64,000 nt of DNA from an uncultured Rhodobacter sp. (GCA_945952585.1 CAMFII010000010.1:62001-126000); one strand, 5' to 3'; counted from the first letter of the stretch, positions 44,449 through 53,532 are shown. A program made the numbers and translations. Notes: generated by a model from the letters alone, not told the origin.

Positions 44449-45795
44449 ATTTCCGCGGCGCGACAGGCGAAGAACCATCCCGTCGCGGGACCTGACCGTC
44501 AGGTGCGCCACCGGCATCGGAAGCGCCCCGGGGCCAGGTGCGAACCGGAAGGCGCGGACCAGGAGCGCCAGCAGCAGGACGCCTTCGAGCATGGCAAAGC
44601 CCGCGCCGGTGCAGACACGCGGACCGGCAGAGAACGGGATGTAGGCGTCGCGCGCAGGGGCCTTGCGCGCGGTGTCCTGCCAGCGATCGGGATCGAAGCG
44701 GTCGGGATCATCCCAGAGCCGCTCGTGCCGGTGCAGGTGCCAAGGGCTGAGCACGACCTGCGACCCGACCGGAATGTCCCGGTCGCGGAAGTGTTCGGGC
44801 CTCGTCGCCTCGCGCACCATCATCGGCACAGGGGGATAGAGGCGCAGCACCTCGCGGAAGACGTCGCGGGTGTAGCGCAGCCGCGCGACGTCCGAAAAGC
44901 CCGGGCTGTCGCCCAAGGTCGCACCCTCTGCCGCCACCCGCTCCTGCACGTCGGGATGGAGCGCCAGCATCAAGAGCGCCCAGGACAGGGCCGAGGCCGA
45001 GGTTTCGTGCCCGGCCAGGAAGAAGATCGCGACCTGATCGACCATCTCGGAGGTATCGAAGGCGCTGCCGTCGACGGGGTCGCGCGCAGTCATGATCTTG
45101 GTTGCAAGATCGTCCGGGGCATCGCCGGCCGCGATCCGCGCGGCACGCTCCTGCGTCAGTTCGGTGATAAGCGCGCGGATCCGGGCCGCGGTCGCAACTG
45201 TGGCGCGGCGGCGCAGGCGCGGCAGCCAGCGCGGCAGGGGCAGAAGCGCGCCGAGGTTCAGGATCGGCTGGGTGCGCTGGTGCTCGCGGAACAGGCGGAA
45301 GACCTCGGCGGCGGTCCGGTGCTCGATCGGGATCGAGAACAGGGTGCGGAAGATCACGTCGGCGGTCAGGTGGCTCATCTGCTCTTCCACCTCGACTTCG
45401 CCCTCGGGCATCCGGTCCACGGCCGCCTGCCCCGCCGCCAGCATCGCCGGGAAGGTGTCGCGCAGCCGTCCGCCTTCGAAGGCCGGGTCGATCAGGCGGC
45501 GCTGGCGGGTCCAGACCTCGCCATTGGTGACGAAGACCGAATTGCCGAGAAGCGGCGCTAGTCCTTCGCGGATACGGTCGGATTTCGGGAAATCACCTGG
45601 CCGGTCCGACAGGACCAGCCGCACAAGAGTGGGATCGTTGCACAGGTAGCTGCGAAAGAACGGCGTGCGGAACTCGGCCATCCAGGCGCGATAGAGCCGC
45701 GCGGGCTGGGCCGAGAGGATGTCCTTCCGGAAAAGCCGCAGATAGCGCCAGAAGGTGGTCCGGCCTTCACGCGCAGGCGGCTTCGGCGGGATCAT
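44434..45795 (-). CDS. Cytochrome P450
   Basis: This 453-residue haem monooxygenase has the I-helix oxygen-activation motif AGHETSA, the ExxR helix (REVLRLYPP), an RFDPDRW block and the haem ligand Cys395 in FSAGPRVCTGAGFA. There is no membrane anchor, so it should be soluble. The substrate cannot be read from sequence; the layout (RLYPPVPMMVREATR) is like fatty-acid or terpenoid hydroxylases. No ferredoxin or reductase gene is adjacent. It overlaps the upstream membrane hydrolase-like gene by 4 nt, so the two probably act together. Confidence 0.9.
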   Translation of the reverse strand: MIPPKPPAREGRTTFWRYLRLFRKDILSAQPARLYRAWMAEFRTPFFRSYLCNDPTLVRLVLSDRPGDFPKSDRIREGLAPLLGNSVFVTNGEVWTRQRRLIDPAFEGGRLRDTFPAMLAAGQAAVDRMPEGEVEVEEQMSHLTADVIFRTLFSIPIEHRTAAEVFRLFREHQRTQPILNLGALLPLPRWLPRLRRRATVATAARIRALITELTQERAARIAAGDAPDDLATKIMTARDPVDGSAFDTSEMVDQVAIFFLAGHETSASALSWALLMLALHPDVQERVAAEGATLGDSPGFSDVARLRYTRDVFREVLRLYPPVPMMVREATRPEHFRDRDIPVGSQVVLSPWHLHRHERLWDDPDRFDPDRWQDTARKAPARDAYIPFSAGPRVCTGAGFAMLEGVLLLALLVRAFRFAPGPGALPMPVAHLTVRSRDGMVLRLSRRGNSTVK

Positions 45796-47003
45796 GCGTG
45801 CATGCTGGTATGGCCCGAGGCCGGCTCGACGATGCGGCTTTTCGACGGAGCGCGGCCTTCGAAGCGGGCGCGCAGGCTCAGGGGTCCGGCGGTGATGCGG
45901 AAATAGTCGTAGTCGGCCGGCCGGTCGAAGGCGCAGAGATACTGGAAATGCAGGCGGAAGAAGCGCCAGCGCAGTTCCTTCCAGCGTTCCGGACTGAGGG
46001 TCTGGGTGAAAGCGGCCGAGATCACCAGCGGCCAGCGCTGATCGGGTGGCGCCACCCCCGAAACCGAAACGGGATCGCAGAGCGCGAAGGCGCAGCCGTC
46101 CCCGGGGGCAGTCACGTCGACCCAGGTCAGCTCCGGCCGGGCCGAGAGGAAGTTCAGGTCGGCCCGCAGCCGGTCGGCATGGGGCAGGAACGACACCATC
46201 GGCACCACCTGGCCAAGGGTCAGGAAAGCGAGCTCCGCCTTGCGCGCGGGCAGCCCCTCGCGGATCAGGTCCGCCAGGATCGAGATGCCCAGATGCGCGC
46301 CCGAGGAATGGCCGACGACCAGCACCTCGTCGGCATTGCTTTCCAGCGCCGCGCGGATCGTCTGGCGGAAGGCGGCCATCCGCGCCTCGAGCTCGGCCGG
46401 GTTCGCGCCGCCGTGCTGCGCGGTATAGGCGTAGTCATGCATCAGGTAATAGGCGAAGAAATGGCGATCGAGCCGCCTGAACGCCACCAGAACCAGCGCG
46501 ACCGTCGCAAGGCCAAGCGGCGCCGCTGCCAGGGTCGGCAGGTAGCCCGCCGCGATCAGCGCCACGCCCCAGCCCATCAGCCCGGCAAGGGCCAGCTGCA
46601 TCAGCAACAGGACGATCGGATAGAGCGCTGCTATGATCGGTCCCTTGCGCAGCCGCATCAGGCGGAACAGCGCGCCGCTGCCGATATAGGCCCAGGCAGT
46701 GCGGAACAGTTGCAGATAGGTTCCGGGGATGCCCTGCCCCATCGAGCCTTGCACCAGATCGGCCCAGACCAGAACCTGCATCTCGGTCGAGACCGCCTTG
46801 CCGTCGATTTCGGACGCGACATGCCAGCCATCCGGTCCGGTGTGCTTGCGTCGCGACAGGACCAGGCTATAGCCCGAGATCAGCGCCTGCATCGCGCCTT
46901 CCTTGCGGTAAAGCTCGCGGTAGCGCCGGGGTGGGAACGGGTCATAGCCCGGGATGTAGAACACCCGGCGCCGGCGAACGCTCTTCGCGGGACTCGAACG
47001 CAT
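45792..47003 (-). CDS. Membrane alpha/beta-hydrolase-like protein of unknown function
   Basis: I do not recognise this 403-residue protein as a named enzyme. It has an N-terminal FYIPGYDPFPPRRYRELYRKE block, two hydrophobic segments (about 121-145 and 149-172) and a nucleophile-elbow-like VVGHSSGAHLG near residue 227, as in serine alpha/beta hydrolases. The membrane hairpin inserted before the elbow is unusual. A downstream Asp and His could complete a triad but cannot be fixed by eye. It is translated before the P450 (4-nt overlap), suggesting the pair modify a common lipid-like substrate. That is inference. Confidence 0.65.
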   Translation of the reverse strand: MRSSPAKSVRRRRVFYIPGYDPFPPRRYRELYRKEGAMQALISGYSLVLSRRKHTGPDGWHVASEIDGKAVSTEMQVLVWADLVQGSMGQGIPGTYLQLFRTAWAYIGSGALFRLMRLRKGPIIAALYPIVLLLMQLALAGLMGWGVALIAAGYLPTLAAAPLGLATVALVLVAFRRLDRHFFAYYLMHDYAYTAQHGGANPAELEARMAAFRQTIRAALESNADEVLVVGHSSGAHLGISILADLIREGLPARKAELAFLTLGQVVPMVSFLPHADRLRADLNFLSARPELTWVDVTAPGDGCAFALCDPVSVSGVAPPDQRWPLVISAAFTQTLSPERWKELRWRFFRLHFQYLCAFDRPADYDYFRITAGPLSLRARFEGRAPSKSRIVEPASGHTSMHA

Positions 47004-47057
47004 GCAGTCACTCTCCTTGTGTCAGAGAGTAGCGCCGGAATTGGCCGAAATTAAGGG

Positions 47058-47810
47058 CTAACCGATGGTCGCCATTGCCGGAAATGTCTCGAGCAGCCAG
47101 TAGGAGAAGCTCGAGAAGCCTCCGGTGAGCATCAGAAGCCCGATCGTCCAAAGCAGAAGGCCCATCAGGCGCTCGATCTTCTCCATGTGGCGGGTCATCC
47201 AGGCCATGAGTCCGGTGAGCCGCGGGAAGAAGATCGCGACCAGCAGGAAGGGAATCCCGAGACCCGCGGCATAGATCGCCAACAGCAACGTACCGCGCGC
47301 CACATTCGCCTCGTTTGCCGCAAGCGACAGGATTGCCCCCAACTGCGGGCCGATGCAGGGCGTCCAGCCGAAAGCAAAGGCCAGGCCGAGGACATAGGCG
47401 CCAAAGGCCGAGCCGCCGCGGTCGCCCGCATCCATGCGGATGTCACGTTCAAGGAAGGGCAGACGGAAGACGCCAAGGAAATGCAGGCCGAACACCATGA
47501 CGATCAGCGCGGCAAGCGTGTTGAACCACTCGACATGGTTCAGGAAGAACGCTCCGAACAGGGACGTGGTGAAGCCCAGGAACAGGAAGACCGTCGACAG
47601 GCCCAGAACGAAAAACAGCGCCGCCAACACGACCCGGCCCTGTGCGTGTCCGGACTTGCGCATCTCGCCAACGCTGATCCCGCCCATATAGGCAAGATAG
47701 GGCGGCACGATCGGCAGCACGCAGGGGCTGAGAAAGGACAGGATTCCGGCAACCAGGGCCACCAGCATCGCCGGGATCAGCCCCGCGTCGATCACGTCGA
47801 TTCCGAACAT
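47058..47810 (-). CDS. ccdA: Cytochrome c biogenesis protein CcdA
   Basis: CcdA carries reducing equivalents from cytoplasmic thioredoxin across the inner membrane for cytochrome c maturation and periplasmic thiol reduction. The 250-residue protein has about six membrane segments. The two redox cysteines sit in FLSPCVLPIVPPYLAYMG and FGWTPCIGPQLGAIL, and the family GISVGEM stretch is present. It is divergent from the TusA-like gene with about 109 nt between starts, and 54 nt downstream of the membrane hydrolase-like gene's start on the same strand, so it is a separate unit. Confidence 0.93.
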   Translation of the reverse strand: MFGIDVIDAGLIPAMLVALVAGILSFLSPCVLPIVPPYLAYMGGISVGEMRKSGHAQGRVVLAALFFVLGLSTVFLFLGFTTSLFGAFFLNHVEWFNTLAALIVMVFGLHFLGVFRLPFLERDIRMDAGDRGGSAFGAYVLGLAFAFGWTPCIGPQLGAILSLAANEANVARGTLLLAIYAAGLGIPFLLVAIFFPRLTGLMAWMTRHMEKIERLMGLLLWTIGLLMLTGGFSSFSYWLLETFPAMATIG

Positions 47811-47919
47811 GCACGTCCTCCTGTCCCGCCGGCATAGCGCAACCCATTCGCGCCGTCACGCCGCCACGGCGTCACAAAGGCGTGGACGGTCCCTTGCGGC
47901 TGGCGTATCCGCCCTTGCC

Positions 47920-48162
47920 ATGACCGACACGCCGACCTGGGACGACGAACTGGATTGCGAGGGGCTGCTTTGCCCCCTCCCCGTGCTGCGGGCGCGCAAG
48001 CGGCTGCTGGCGATGCAGCCCGGCCAGGTCTTGCGAGTCCGGGCCACCGACGGCATGGCAGCAATCGACCTGCCGCATTTCTGCGCCGAGGCCGGGCACA
48101 GCTTCCTTGGAGCGTCGCAGGAGGGGCCGGTCGGCCTCTACCTGATAAGGCGGGGCGAATAG
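47920..48162 (+). CDS. TusA-like sulfurtransferase
   Basis: This 80-residue protein is a single TusA/SirA domain: Cys18 lies in the CPLP motif (CEGLLCPLPVLRARK), followed by a beta-strand and helix (VLRVRATDGMAAIDLPHFCAEAG). TusA proteins pass persulfide sulfur to tRNA modification or other pathways; the exact partner here is unknown. An extra Cys13 precedes the motif. The ATG at 47920 is the family start. It is convergent with rne, with a shared hairpin between, and divergent from ccdA, a thiol-redox gene, which may hint at a common sulfur role. Confidence 0.82.
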   Translation: MTDTPTWDDELDCEGLLCPLPVLRARKRLLAMQPGQVLRVRATDGMAAIDLPHFCAEAGHSFLGASQEGPVGLYLIRRGE

Positions 48163-48165
48163 GAA

Positions 48166-48193
48166 ACGGGCGCGAGGGTTCCCCCGCGCCCGT
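48166..48193. terminator. Bidirectional hairpin between the TusA-like gene and rne
   Basis: ACGGGCGCG (48166-48174) and CGCGCCCGT (48185-48193) form a perfect 9-bp stem with further G/C pairing inside, in the 52-nt gap between convergent genes. No clear T run. Confidence 0.6.
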
Positions 48194-48214
48194 CCGTAGA
48201 TTTGCCTGGATCGT

Positions 48215-50998
48215 TCAGCGGCCGAGCGACCACCAGCCACGCTTCTTCGGCTTGCCGTCATCCTCGGCCACGTCCGGCTCTGCCGCGACAGGGTCGGGTG
48301 TGACCACCGCCGCCTCGAGCTCGACCGGCGCCGCGACGGGTTCGGGTGCTGCCACGGAGGCAGGCTCGGCACTTTCGACGGCCGCCGACTCTTCGACCAC
48401 CGGGGCCGGCGGTGCTTCCTCGGCGGGAGCCGCCTCGGCAGTCTTCTTGCTGGACGACCGCGAGCGCGACGAGGTCTTGGGCTTCGGCTTTTCAGCGGTT
48501 TCCGCAGCAGCGGCTTCGGTGGTCTCGGCGACCGGCTCTTCCGGCTTTGCTTTCGACTTCGTCGACCGCGACCGGCTGCTGACGGGTTTCGGTGCTGACT
48601 CGCCCTCGGTGGTCTTCTTCGAGCTGCTGCGCGAGCGGGATTTCGGCTTGGGCGCAGGTTCTGCTTCCGCTTCGACCGGCACCTCGGCACCGGCGATCAC
48701 CTCAGCTTCGGGCGTGCCCGCAGCTTCGGCGGCGGCAGCCACCTCGACGGTTTCCTCGACTGCGTCGTCTTCGTCCTCTTCGGAGCCGTCGTCGCCCTCG
48801 TCCTGATCGGATCCGGACTCGTCACCCGACTGACCGCTGCTCTGGCCACCCTCGCCCGAACCGCTGCCCCCCCGACGGCGACGACGGCGACGGCGTTTCT
48901 TCTTCGGCTGTCCCTCGCCCGAGCCGGACTGCGGACGCGGCGAGGTCGCAGCTTCATCGGCCTCTTCCTCGGCCTCGTCGATCTCCTCGACGATGTCCTC
49001 GTCTTCCTCGACCAGGTCCGGCATCGTCGTGCTTTCCGCCGAGATGACCGAGGCCATGGCGGGCGAGATCACCCGCGTCGCCGTCTTGAACTTCTCGATC
49101 GAGTAATCCGGGCTGATGAGCGAGGGATCGGCCTCGATCCGCACCGCCATGTCATAGCGGGCCTCGATCAGCGCGATATGCTCGCGCTTCTGGTTCATCA
49201 GGTAGTTGACGATAGCGACCGGCGCCTTCAGCAGCACCTCTTTCGAGCGCTTACGCGTGCCTTCCTCTTCCAGCGCGCGCAGGATCTGCAGCGCGAGGCT
49301 GTCATCCGAGCGGATGAGGCCGGTGCCGTGGCAATGGGCGCAGGGCTGCGTGGTCGATTCCAGCATCCCCGGACGCAGCCGCTGACGGCTCATCTCCATC
49401 AGGCCAAAGCCCGAGATGCGGCCCACCTGGATGCGGGCGCGGTCGGTTTTCAGCTTGTCCTTCAAACGCTTCTCGACAGCGGCGTTGTTCTTCCGCTCTT
49501 CCATGTCGATGAAGTCGATGACGATCAGGCCTGCGAGGTCGCGCAGGCGGAGCTGGCGGGCGATCTCTTCCGCCGCCTCGAGGTTGGTGTTGAGCGCGGT
49601 CTGCTCGATCGAGCCTTCCTTGGTGGCCCGGCCGGAGTTGACGTCGATCGCCACCAGCGCCTCGGTCACGCCGATGACGATGTAGCCGCCGGATTTCAGC
49701 TGGACGACCGGGTTGAACATCCCGCCCAGATAGCTTTCCACCTGATAGCGGGCGAACAGCGGCATCGGCTCGTGATAAGGCTGCACGACCTTGGCATGGG
49801 ACGGCATGATCATCTTCATGAAGTCCTTGGCCACGCGGTAGCCTTCCGCGCCTTCGACCAGAACTTCCTCGATCTCGCGGTTGTAGAGGTCGCGGATCGA
49901 GCGCTTGATGAGGTTGCCTTCCTCGTAGATCGGCGCAGGCGCAATCGACTTGAGCGTCAGCTCGCGGATCTGCTCCCACAGCCGCATCAGGTATTCGTAG
50001 TCGCGCTTGATCTCGGGCTTGGTGCGCTTGGCGCCGGCCGTGCGGATGATGAGGCCCGCGCCTTCCGGCACCTCGATCTCCTGCGCGATCTCCTTCAGCT
50101 TCTTGCGGTCCGCGGCCTGGGTGATCTTGCGGGAAATCCCGCCGCCCCGCGCGGTGTTCGGCATCAGCACGCAGTAGCGGCCGGCGAGCGACAGGTAGGT
50201 GGTCAGCGCCGCGCCCTTGTTGCCGCGCTCTTCCTTGACGACCTGGACCAGCATGATCTGCCGGACCTTGATCACTTCCTGGATCTTGTAGCGGCGCGGA
50301 CGGGGCTTGCGCGGCTGGCGAATTTCCTCGGCCACGTCCTCTTCGGCGATGCTTTCGATCTCGTCATCGACATCGGCGGCATGATCGACGGCGCGGTACG
50401 GCCGGTGGCCGTTGCCATTGTCTTCCGCCGCCGACGGCGCATCGCCAGCATGGTCGTGATCGTGGCCACGGTGCAGCCCCGCGTCGTCCGCAGGCTCGGA
50501 GGTGGCGACCTCAGATTCGTTGGCGGACGAGGGTGCGAACAGCGCATCCGCGCCGGTTTCGTCCCCAAGATCGACGACATCCATCGACCCGATCTCGGCG
50601 CCGGCCAGCGTGGCATCCGCCTCTCCCGTCACCGCTTCGGGCTTGGGGGCGGGTTTCGGACGCGACCGCGACCGCGAGCGGCCGTTCTCTTCTTCCTCCA
50701 TCGCGCGGGCATAGGCGCGCTCTTCCTCGAGCAGCGCTTTGCGGTCGGCGACGGGGATCTGGTAATAATCCGGATGGATCTCGGCGAAGGCGAGGAAGCC
50801 ATGCCGGTTCCCGCCGTAGTCGACGAAGGCCGCCTGAAGCGAGGGTTCGACCCGGGTTACCTTTGCGAGGTAGATGTTGCCTTGCAGTTGGCGCTTGTTG
50901 ACGGTCTCGAAGTCGAATTCCTCGACCTTGTTTCCGTCGACCACGACCACGCGGGTTTCCTCCGCATGGGTGGCGTCGATGAGCATCTTCTTTGCCAT
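48215..50998 (-). CDS. rne: Ribonuclease E
   Basis: RNase E is the main endonuclease of mRNA decay and rRNA processing. The 927-residue protein has an S1 domain (NIYLAKVTRVEPSLQAAFVDYGGNRHGFL) interrupted by an acidic insert of about 150 residues, as is usual in Rhodobacterales. Next come ERGNKGAALTTYLSLAGRY, the catalytic DVNSGR and VIDFIDM aspartates and the zinc-link CAHCHGTG. The last 300 residues are a low-complexity tail (acidic, then KKRRRRRRRR, then Ala/Pro/Glu-rich) for RNA and partner binding. The start MAKKMLIDA at 50998 is the family start. It is preceded by a long leader. Confidence 0.95.
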   Translation of the reverse strand: MAKKMLIDATHAEETRVVVVDGNKVEEFDFETVNKRQLQGNIYLAKVTRVEPSLQAAFVDYGGNRHGFLAFAEIHPDYYQIPVADRKALLEEERAYARAMEEEENGRSRSRSRPKPAPKPEAVTGEADATLAGAEIGSMDVVDLGDETGADALFAPSSANESEVATSEPADDAGLHRGHDHDHAGDAPSAAEDNGNGHRPYRAVDHAADVDDEIESIAEEDVAEEIRQPRKPRPRRYKIQEVIKVRQIMLVQVVKEERGNKGAALTTYLSLAGRYCVLMPNTARGGGISRKITQAADRKKLKEIAQEIEVPEGAGLIIRTAGAKRTKPEIKRDYEYLMRLWEQIRELTLKSIAPAPIYEEGNLIKRSIRDLYNREIEEVLVEGAEGYRVAKDFMKMIMPSHAKVVQPYHEPMPLFARYQVESYLGGMFNPVVQLKSGGYIVIGVTEALVAIDVNSGRATKEGSIEQTALNTNLEAAEEIARQLRLRDLAGLIVIDFIDMEERKNNAAVEKRLKDKLKTDRARIQVGRISGFGLMEMSRQRLRPGMLESTTQPCAHCHGTGLIRSDDSLALQILRALEEEGTRKRSKEVLLKAPVAIVNYLMNQKREHIALIEARYDMAVRIEADPSLISPDYSIEKFKTATRVISPAMASVISAESTTMPDLVEEDEDIVEEIDEAEEEADEAATSPRPQSGSGEGQPKKKRRRRRRRRGGSGSGEGGQSSGQSGDESGSDQDEGDDGSEEDEDDAVEETVEVAAAAEAAGTPEAEVIAGAEVPVEAEAEPAPKPKSRSRSSSKKTTEGESAPKPVSSRSRSTKSKAKPEEPVAETTEAAAAETAEKPKPKTSSRSRSSSKKTAEAAPAEEAPPAPVVEESAAVESAEPASVAAPEPVAAPVELEAAVVTPDPVAAEPDVAEDDGKPKKRGWWSLGR

Positions 50999-51389
50999 GT
51001 TATTCCAATGCACCGGCGTGGCCGCCGTCCTGCGAAGCAGGCTCCGGGCGGACGGGCAGCGTGGCGCGGGTGACTTGTTCGGGCGAAGGTGGGCGCAAGG
51101 TCCAGCGGTCCGGCGGCGCCTGGGCGCTCATGCCGTCCTGATCCTGTCGCTGCGCGTTCCATCGCGGTTCTGTTCCCGGAAGCGCAAGGCGCTTCCCTTG
51201 TGAAAAGCCCGTCACATCAGCGACGTGGCGGGCAAGCCTCTTGGCCTTTCGGCCTTTTTCCGCCTCTGGCGCGTCCGGGCCACCTCGGACCCGGCCCGCG
51301 CCTCCGGCGCGAAAACTAACGCGCGGACGGTCGTTCGTGACCGCTAACCGCGTTCCGTGACCATAAGGGCGCAGGGTAGAAAAAGACAA
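50999..51389 (-). promoter_or_regulatory. rne promoter and long 5' leader
   Basis: A candidate promoter TTGTCT (51389-51384), 17-nt spacer, TTATGG (51366-51361) sits about 360 nt upstream of the rne start, so the mRNA would have a leader of about 355 nt. It contains a perfect hairpin GGAAGCGC-aag-GCGCTTCC (51178-51196). Long leaders that allow autoregulation are known for rne in enterobacteria; here it is inference. I see no gene in this stretch, nor in 51390-51519. Confidence 0.5.
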
Positions 51390-51519
51390 TGGGGTAAATT
51401 GAAGGCAGAGATGCGCATTTTCGTTCGTCGACAGGAAACAGTGAGCATCCGACCCGAGGGATACCGTCCAACGCCATCATGTTTTATTCAATCATAGGAA
51501 GAATTTAGTGGAGACCAGT

Positions 51520-52176
51520 ATGAAGAAACGTGTTCTCGCCGCGATTGTGCTTGCCGGATTTTCGCAATGTGCAGAGGCTGCCACCGTCACGACAAACAAC
51601 TTTGTGGACCCCGCAAGCTACGGTTTCGATGTCCGATCCTCGCCTCATACCCCTGGGCCCGTGACGTTCGCGATCGGCGACGTAATCGCGACTTACACCT
51701 CTTCCTACTACTCATCGGTCATCGGCTATGATGGGATCTATGGCTTGGGTGACAACAACTATTGGGTAGGCCGCGGCGGGTATGCCGGCGTCAACACCAG
51801 TTCAGACACGTTGCGCTTTACCTTCGACAAAGCCGTGGCAGCTGTAGGCGGATTCGTAAATTACTCGCCTAGCAGGTTTGGAGATGCAGTTCTTCGGATC
51901 TTTGGGGCGGGAAACACCCTTCTTGAAACGTTCAACCTTACCACAGATGCTCCGGTCTCGACCCCTTTGGAAGTGAACGGCGGCGCATTCCGCGGATTCA
52001 CGCGTGAGAACGCCGACATCTTCGCGTTTGAGGTCAGCGGTGCGTTTGCAGTGATCGACGATTTGACAATCAGCGGAATATCCAACACCCCTGCAACTGT
52101 CCCGCTTCCTGCCAGCATGCCCCTTCTGGCAAGTACCGTCGGGGGGCTGGCATTGCTGCGCCGCCGTCGCACCTGA
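51520..52176 (+). CDS. VPLPA-CTERM exported protein
   Basis: This 218-residue protein has a signal peptide (MKKRVLAAIVLAGFSQCAEA) and a C-terminal VPLPA-CTERM signal (VPLPASMPLLASTVGGLALLRRRRT). The mature part is beta-rich and Ser/Thr/Tyr-rich (VIATYTSSYYSSVIGYDGIYGLGDNNYW) like other PEP-CTERM surface proteins. The ATG at 51520 follows GGAG; a GTG at 51508 is a weaker alternative. Base composition is visibly less GC-rich than the flanking genes, a sign of later acquisition. It stands alone, 22 nt from the 3' end of the convergent dctD-like gene. Confidence 0.8.
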   Translation: MKKRVLAAIVLAGFSQCAEAATVTTNNFVDPASYGFDVRSSPHTPGPVTFAIGDVIATYTSSYYSSVIGYDGIYGLGDNNYWVGRGGYAGVNTSSDTLRFTFDKAVAAVGGFVNYSPSRFGDAVLRIFGAGNTLLETFNLTTDAPVSTPLEVNGGAFRGFTRENADIFAFEVSGAFAVIDDLTISGISNTPATVPLPASMPLLASTVGGLALLRRRRT

Positions 52177-52197
52177 ACCACAGCAGATCTCAGTCGG

Positions 52198-53526
52198 TCA
52201 GACGTAGTCCGACCGGCTGAGACCGTATTTCGCCATCTTCTCGTTCAGGGTCCGGCGCGGCAGGCAGAGTTCCTCCATCACCGCCACGATCGACCCCTTG
52301 TGGCGGCGCATGGTGTTGTCGATCAGCATCCGCTCGAAGCTGTCGACATGCTCTTTCAGCGGCTTGCCTTCGGTGGTCAGCACCGGACCTGCCGCCTCGT
52401 TATCCGCCATCAGCAGCGATGCGATGGACCCCGAGCCGCGACGGTTCTGGAGCACGGCCCGTTCGGCGATGTTCACCAATTGGCGGACATTGCCCGGCCA
52501 TGGCGCCTGCAGAAGTTGCGCCGCTTCCTGTGCGGTGACCTGCGGGGCGTCGCAGCCATATTCCTCGGCGAACTCCTCTGACAGGCGGGTGAAGAGCGCG
52601 AGGATGTCCTCGCCCCGCATCCGCAGGGGCGGGAGGGTGATCTTCATCGCCCCGATCCGGTAGTAAAGGTCGGGCCGCAGCGCATCCTCGACCGTCTTGT
52701 CCGGCGCGTGTTCGTTGCAGATCGCGATGATCCGCGTTTCGGGCGGGGTCCCCTGCTCGTTGATTACGGTCAGGAGCCGTGCCTGCAGGGCGCTGCTCAG
52801 CGCCTCGATATCCTCCAGACAGAGCGTCCCGCCCCGGGCCTCCTCGATCAGCGGGATCGAGCCGTCCTCGGTCGGTCCGAAGACACGCTGCGTCAGTTGG
52901 TCTTCGGACCAGGCGGCGCAAGAAATGGTGACGAACTTCTTCCCGGCACGGGGACCCACGGCATGGAGCGCATGGGCCACCAGCGTCTTTCCGGTGCCGG
53001 TCTCGCCGTCGATCAGCACATGGCTGTCGGCCTGGCCGAGGTCGAGAATGTCCTCGCGCAGGCGCTCCATGACGCCCGAGGTGCCGATCAGCTTCTTCAT
53101 CATCATGCTGCCGTCGGCCAATTCGCGCCGCAGCGCCCGGTTGTCGAGCGTCTGGCGGCGCGCCTGCGTCGCGCGCTTGGCCAGTTCGGTCATGCGGTCG
53201 GGGTTGAAGGGCTTCTCAAGGAAATCGAACGCCCCGACCCGCATCGCCTCGACTGCCATCGGGACATCGCCATGGCCGGTGATCAGGATGACCGGCAGGC
53301 CAGAGTCCTGCCCCATCAGCTTTTTCAACAGCGCCATGCCATCCATGCCCGGCATCTTGATGTCGCTGACGACAACGCCGGGAAAGTCAGGGCCGATGCC
53401 CTTCAACGCATCCTCGGCGCAGCCATAGGTTTCGGTGTCGAATCCCGAAAGCGCCAGCCATTGGCTGATCGATTGCCGCATGTCGGCCTCGTCGTCGACG
53501 ATCGCGACCTTCATCGTGCGTGCCAT
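52198..53526 (-). CDS. dctD: DctD-like NtrC-family response regulator without GAFTGA loop
   Basis: This 442-residue regulator has a receiver domain (phospho-acceptor Asp55 in VVVSDIKMPGMDG), a sigma-54-type AAA+ domain (Walker A GETGTGKT at 174-181, Walker B GGTLCLEDIE at 232-241, RPDLYYRI) and a Fis-type helix-turn-helix at the end. Where GAFTGA should stand, between residues about 213 and 230, it reads QRVFGPTEDGSIPLIEEA, so the sigma-54 contact loop is missing. It is 6 nt downstream of dctB and likely regulates C4-dicarboxylate uptake or another target through another RNA polymerase form. No dctPQM genes are in the window. Confidence 0.88.
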   Translation of the reverse strand: MARTMKVAIVDDEADMRQSISQWLALSGFDTETYGCAEDALKGIGPDFPGVVVSDIKMPGMDGMALLKKLMGQDSGLPVILITGHGDVPMAVEAMRVGAFDFLEKPFNPDRMTELAKRATQARRQTLDNRALRRELADGSMMMKKLIGTSGVMERLREDILDLGQADSHVLIDGETGTGKTLVAHALHAVGPRAGKKFVTISCAAWSEDQLTQRVFGPTEDGSIPLIEEARGGTLCLEDIEALSSALQARLLTVINEQGTPPETRIIAICNEHAPDKTVEDALRPDLYYRIGAMKITLPPLRMRGEDILALFTRLSEEFAEEYGCDAPQVTAQEAAQLLQAPWPGNVRQLVNIAERAVLQNRRGSGSIASLLMADNEAAGPVLTTEGKPLKEHVDSFERMLIDNTMRRHKGSIVAVMEELCLPRRTLNEKMAKYGLSRSDYV

Positions 53527-53532
53527 GTTACC

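Noticed and set aside
51000-51389. Open frame of 129 codons on the minus strand in the rne leader
   Set aside because: It begins at the predicted promoter, has no ribosome site and no family resemblance; it is Arg/Pro/Ala-rich as expected for chance frames in GC-rich DNA.
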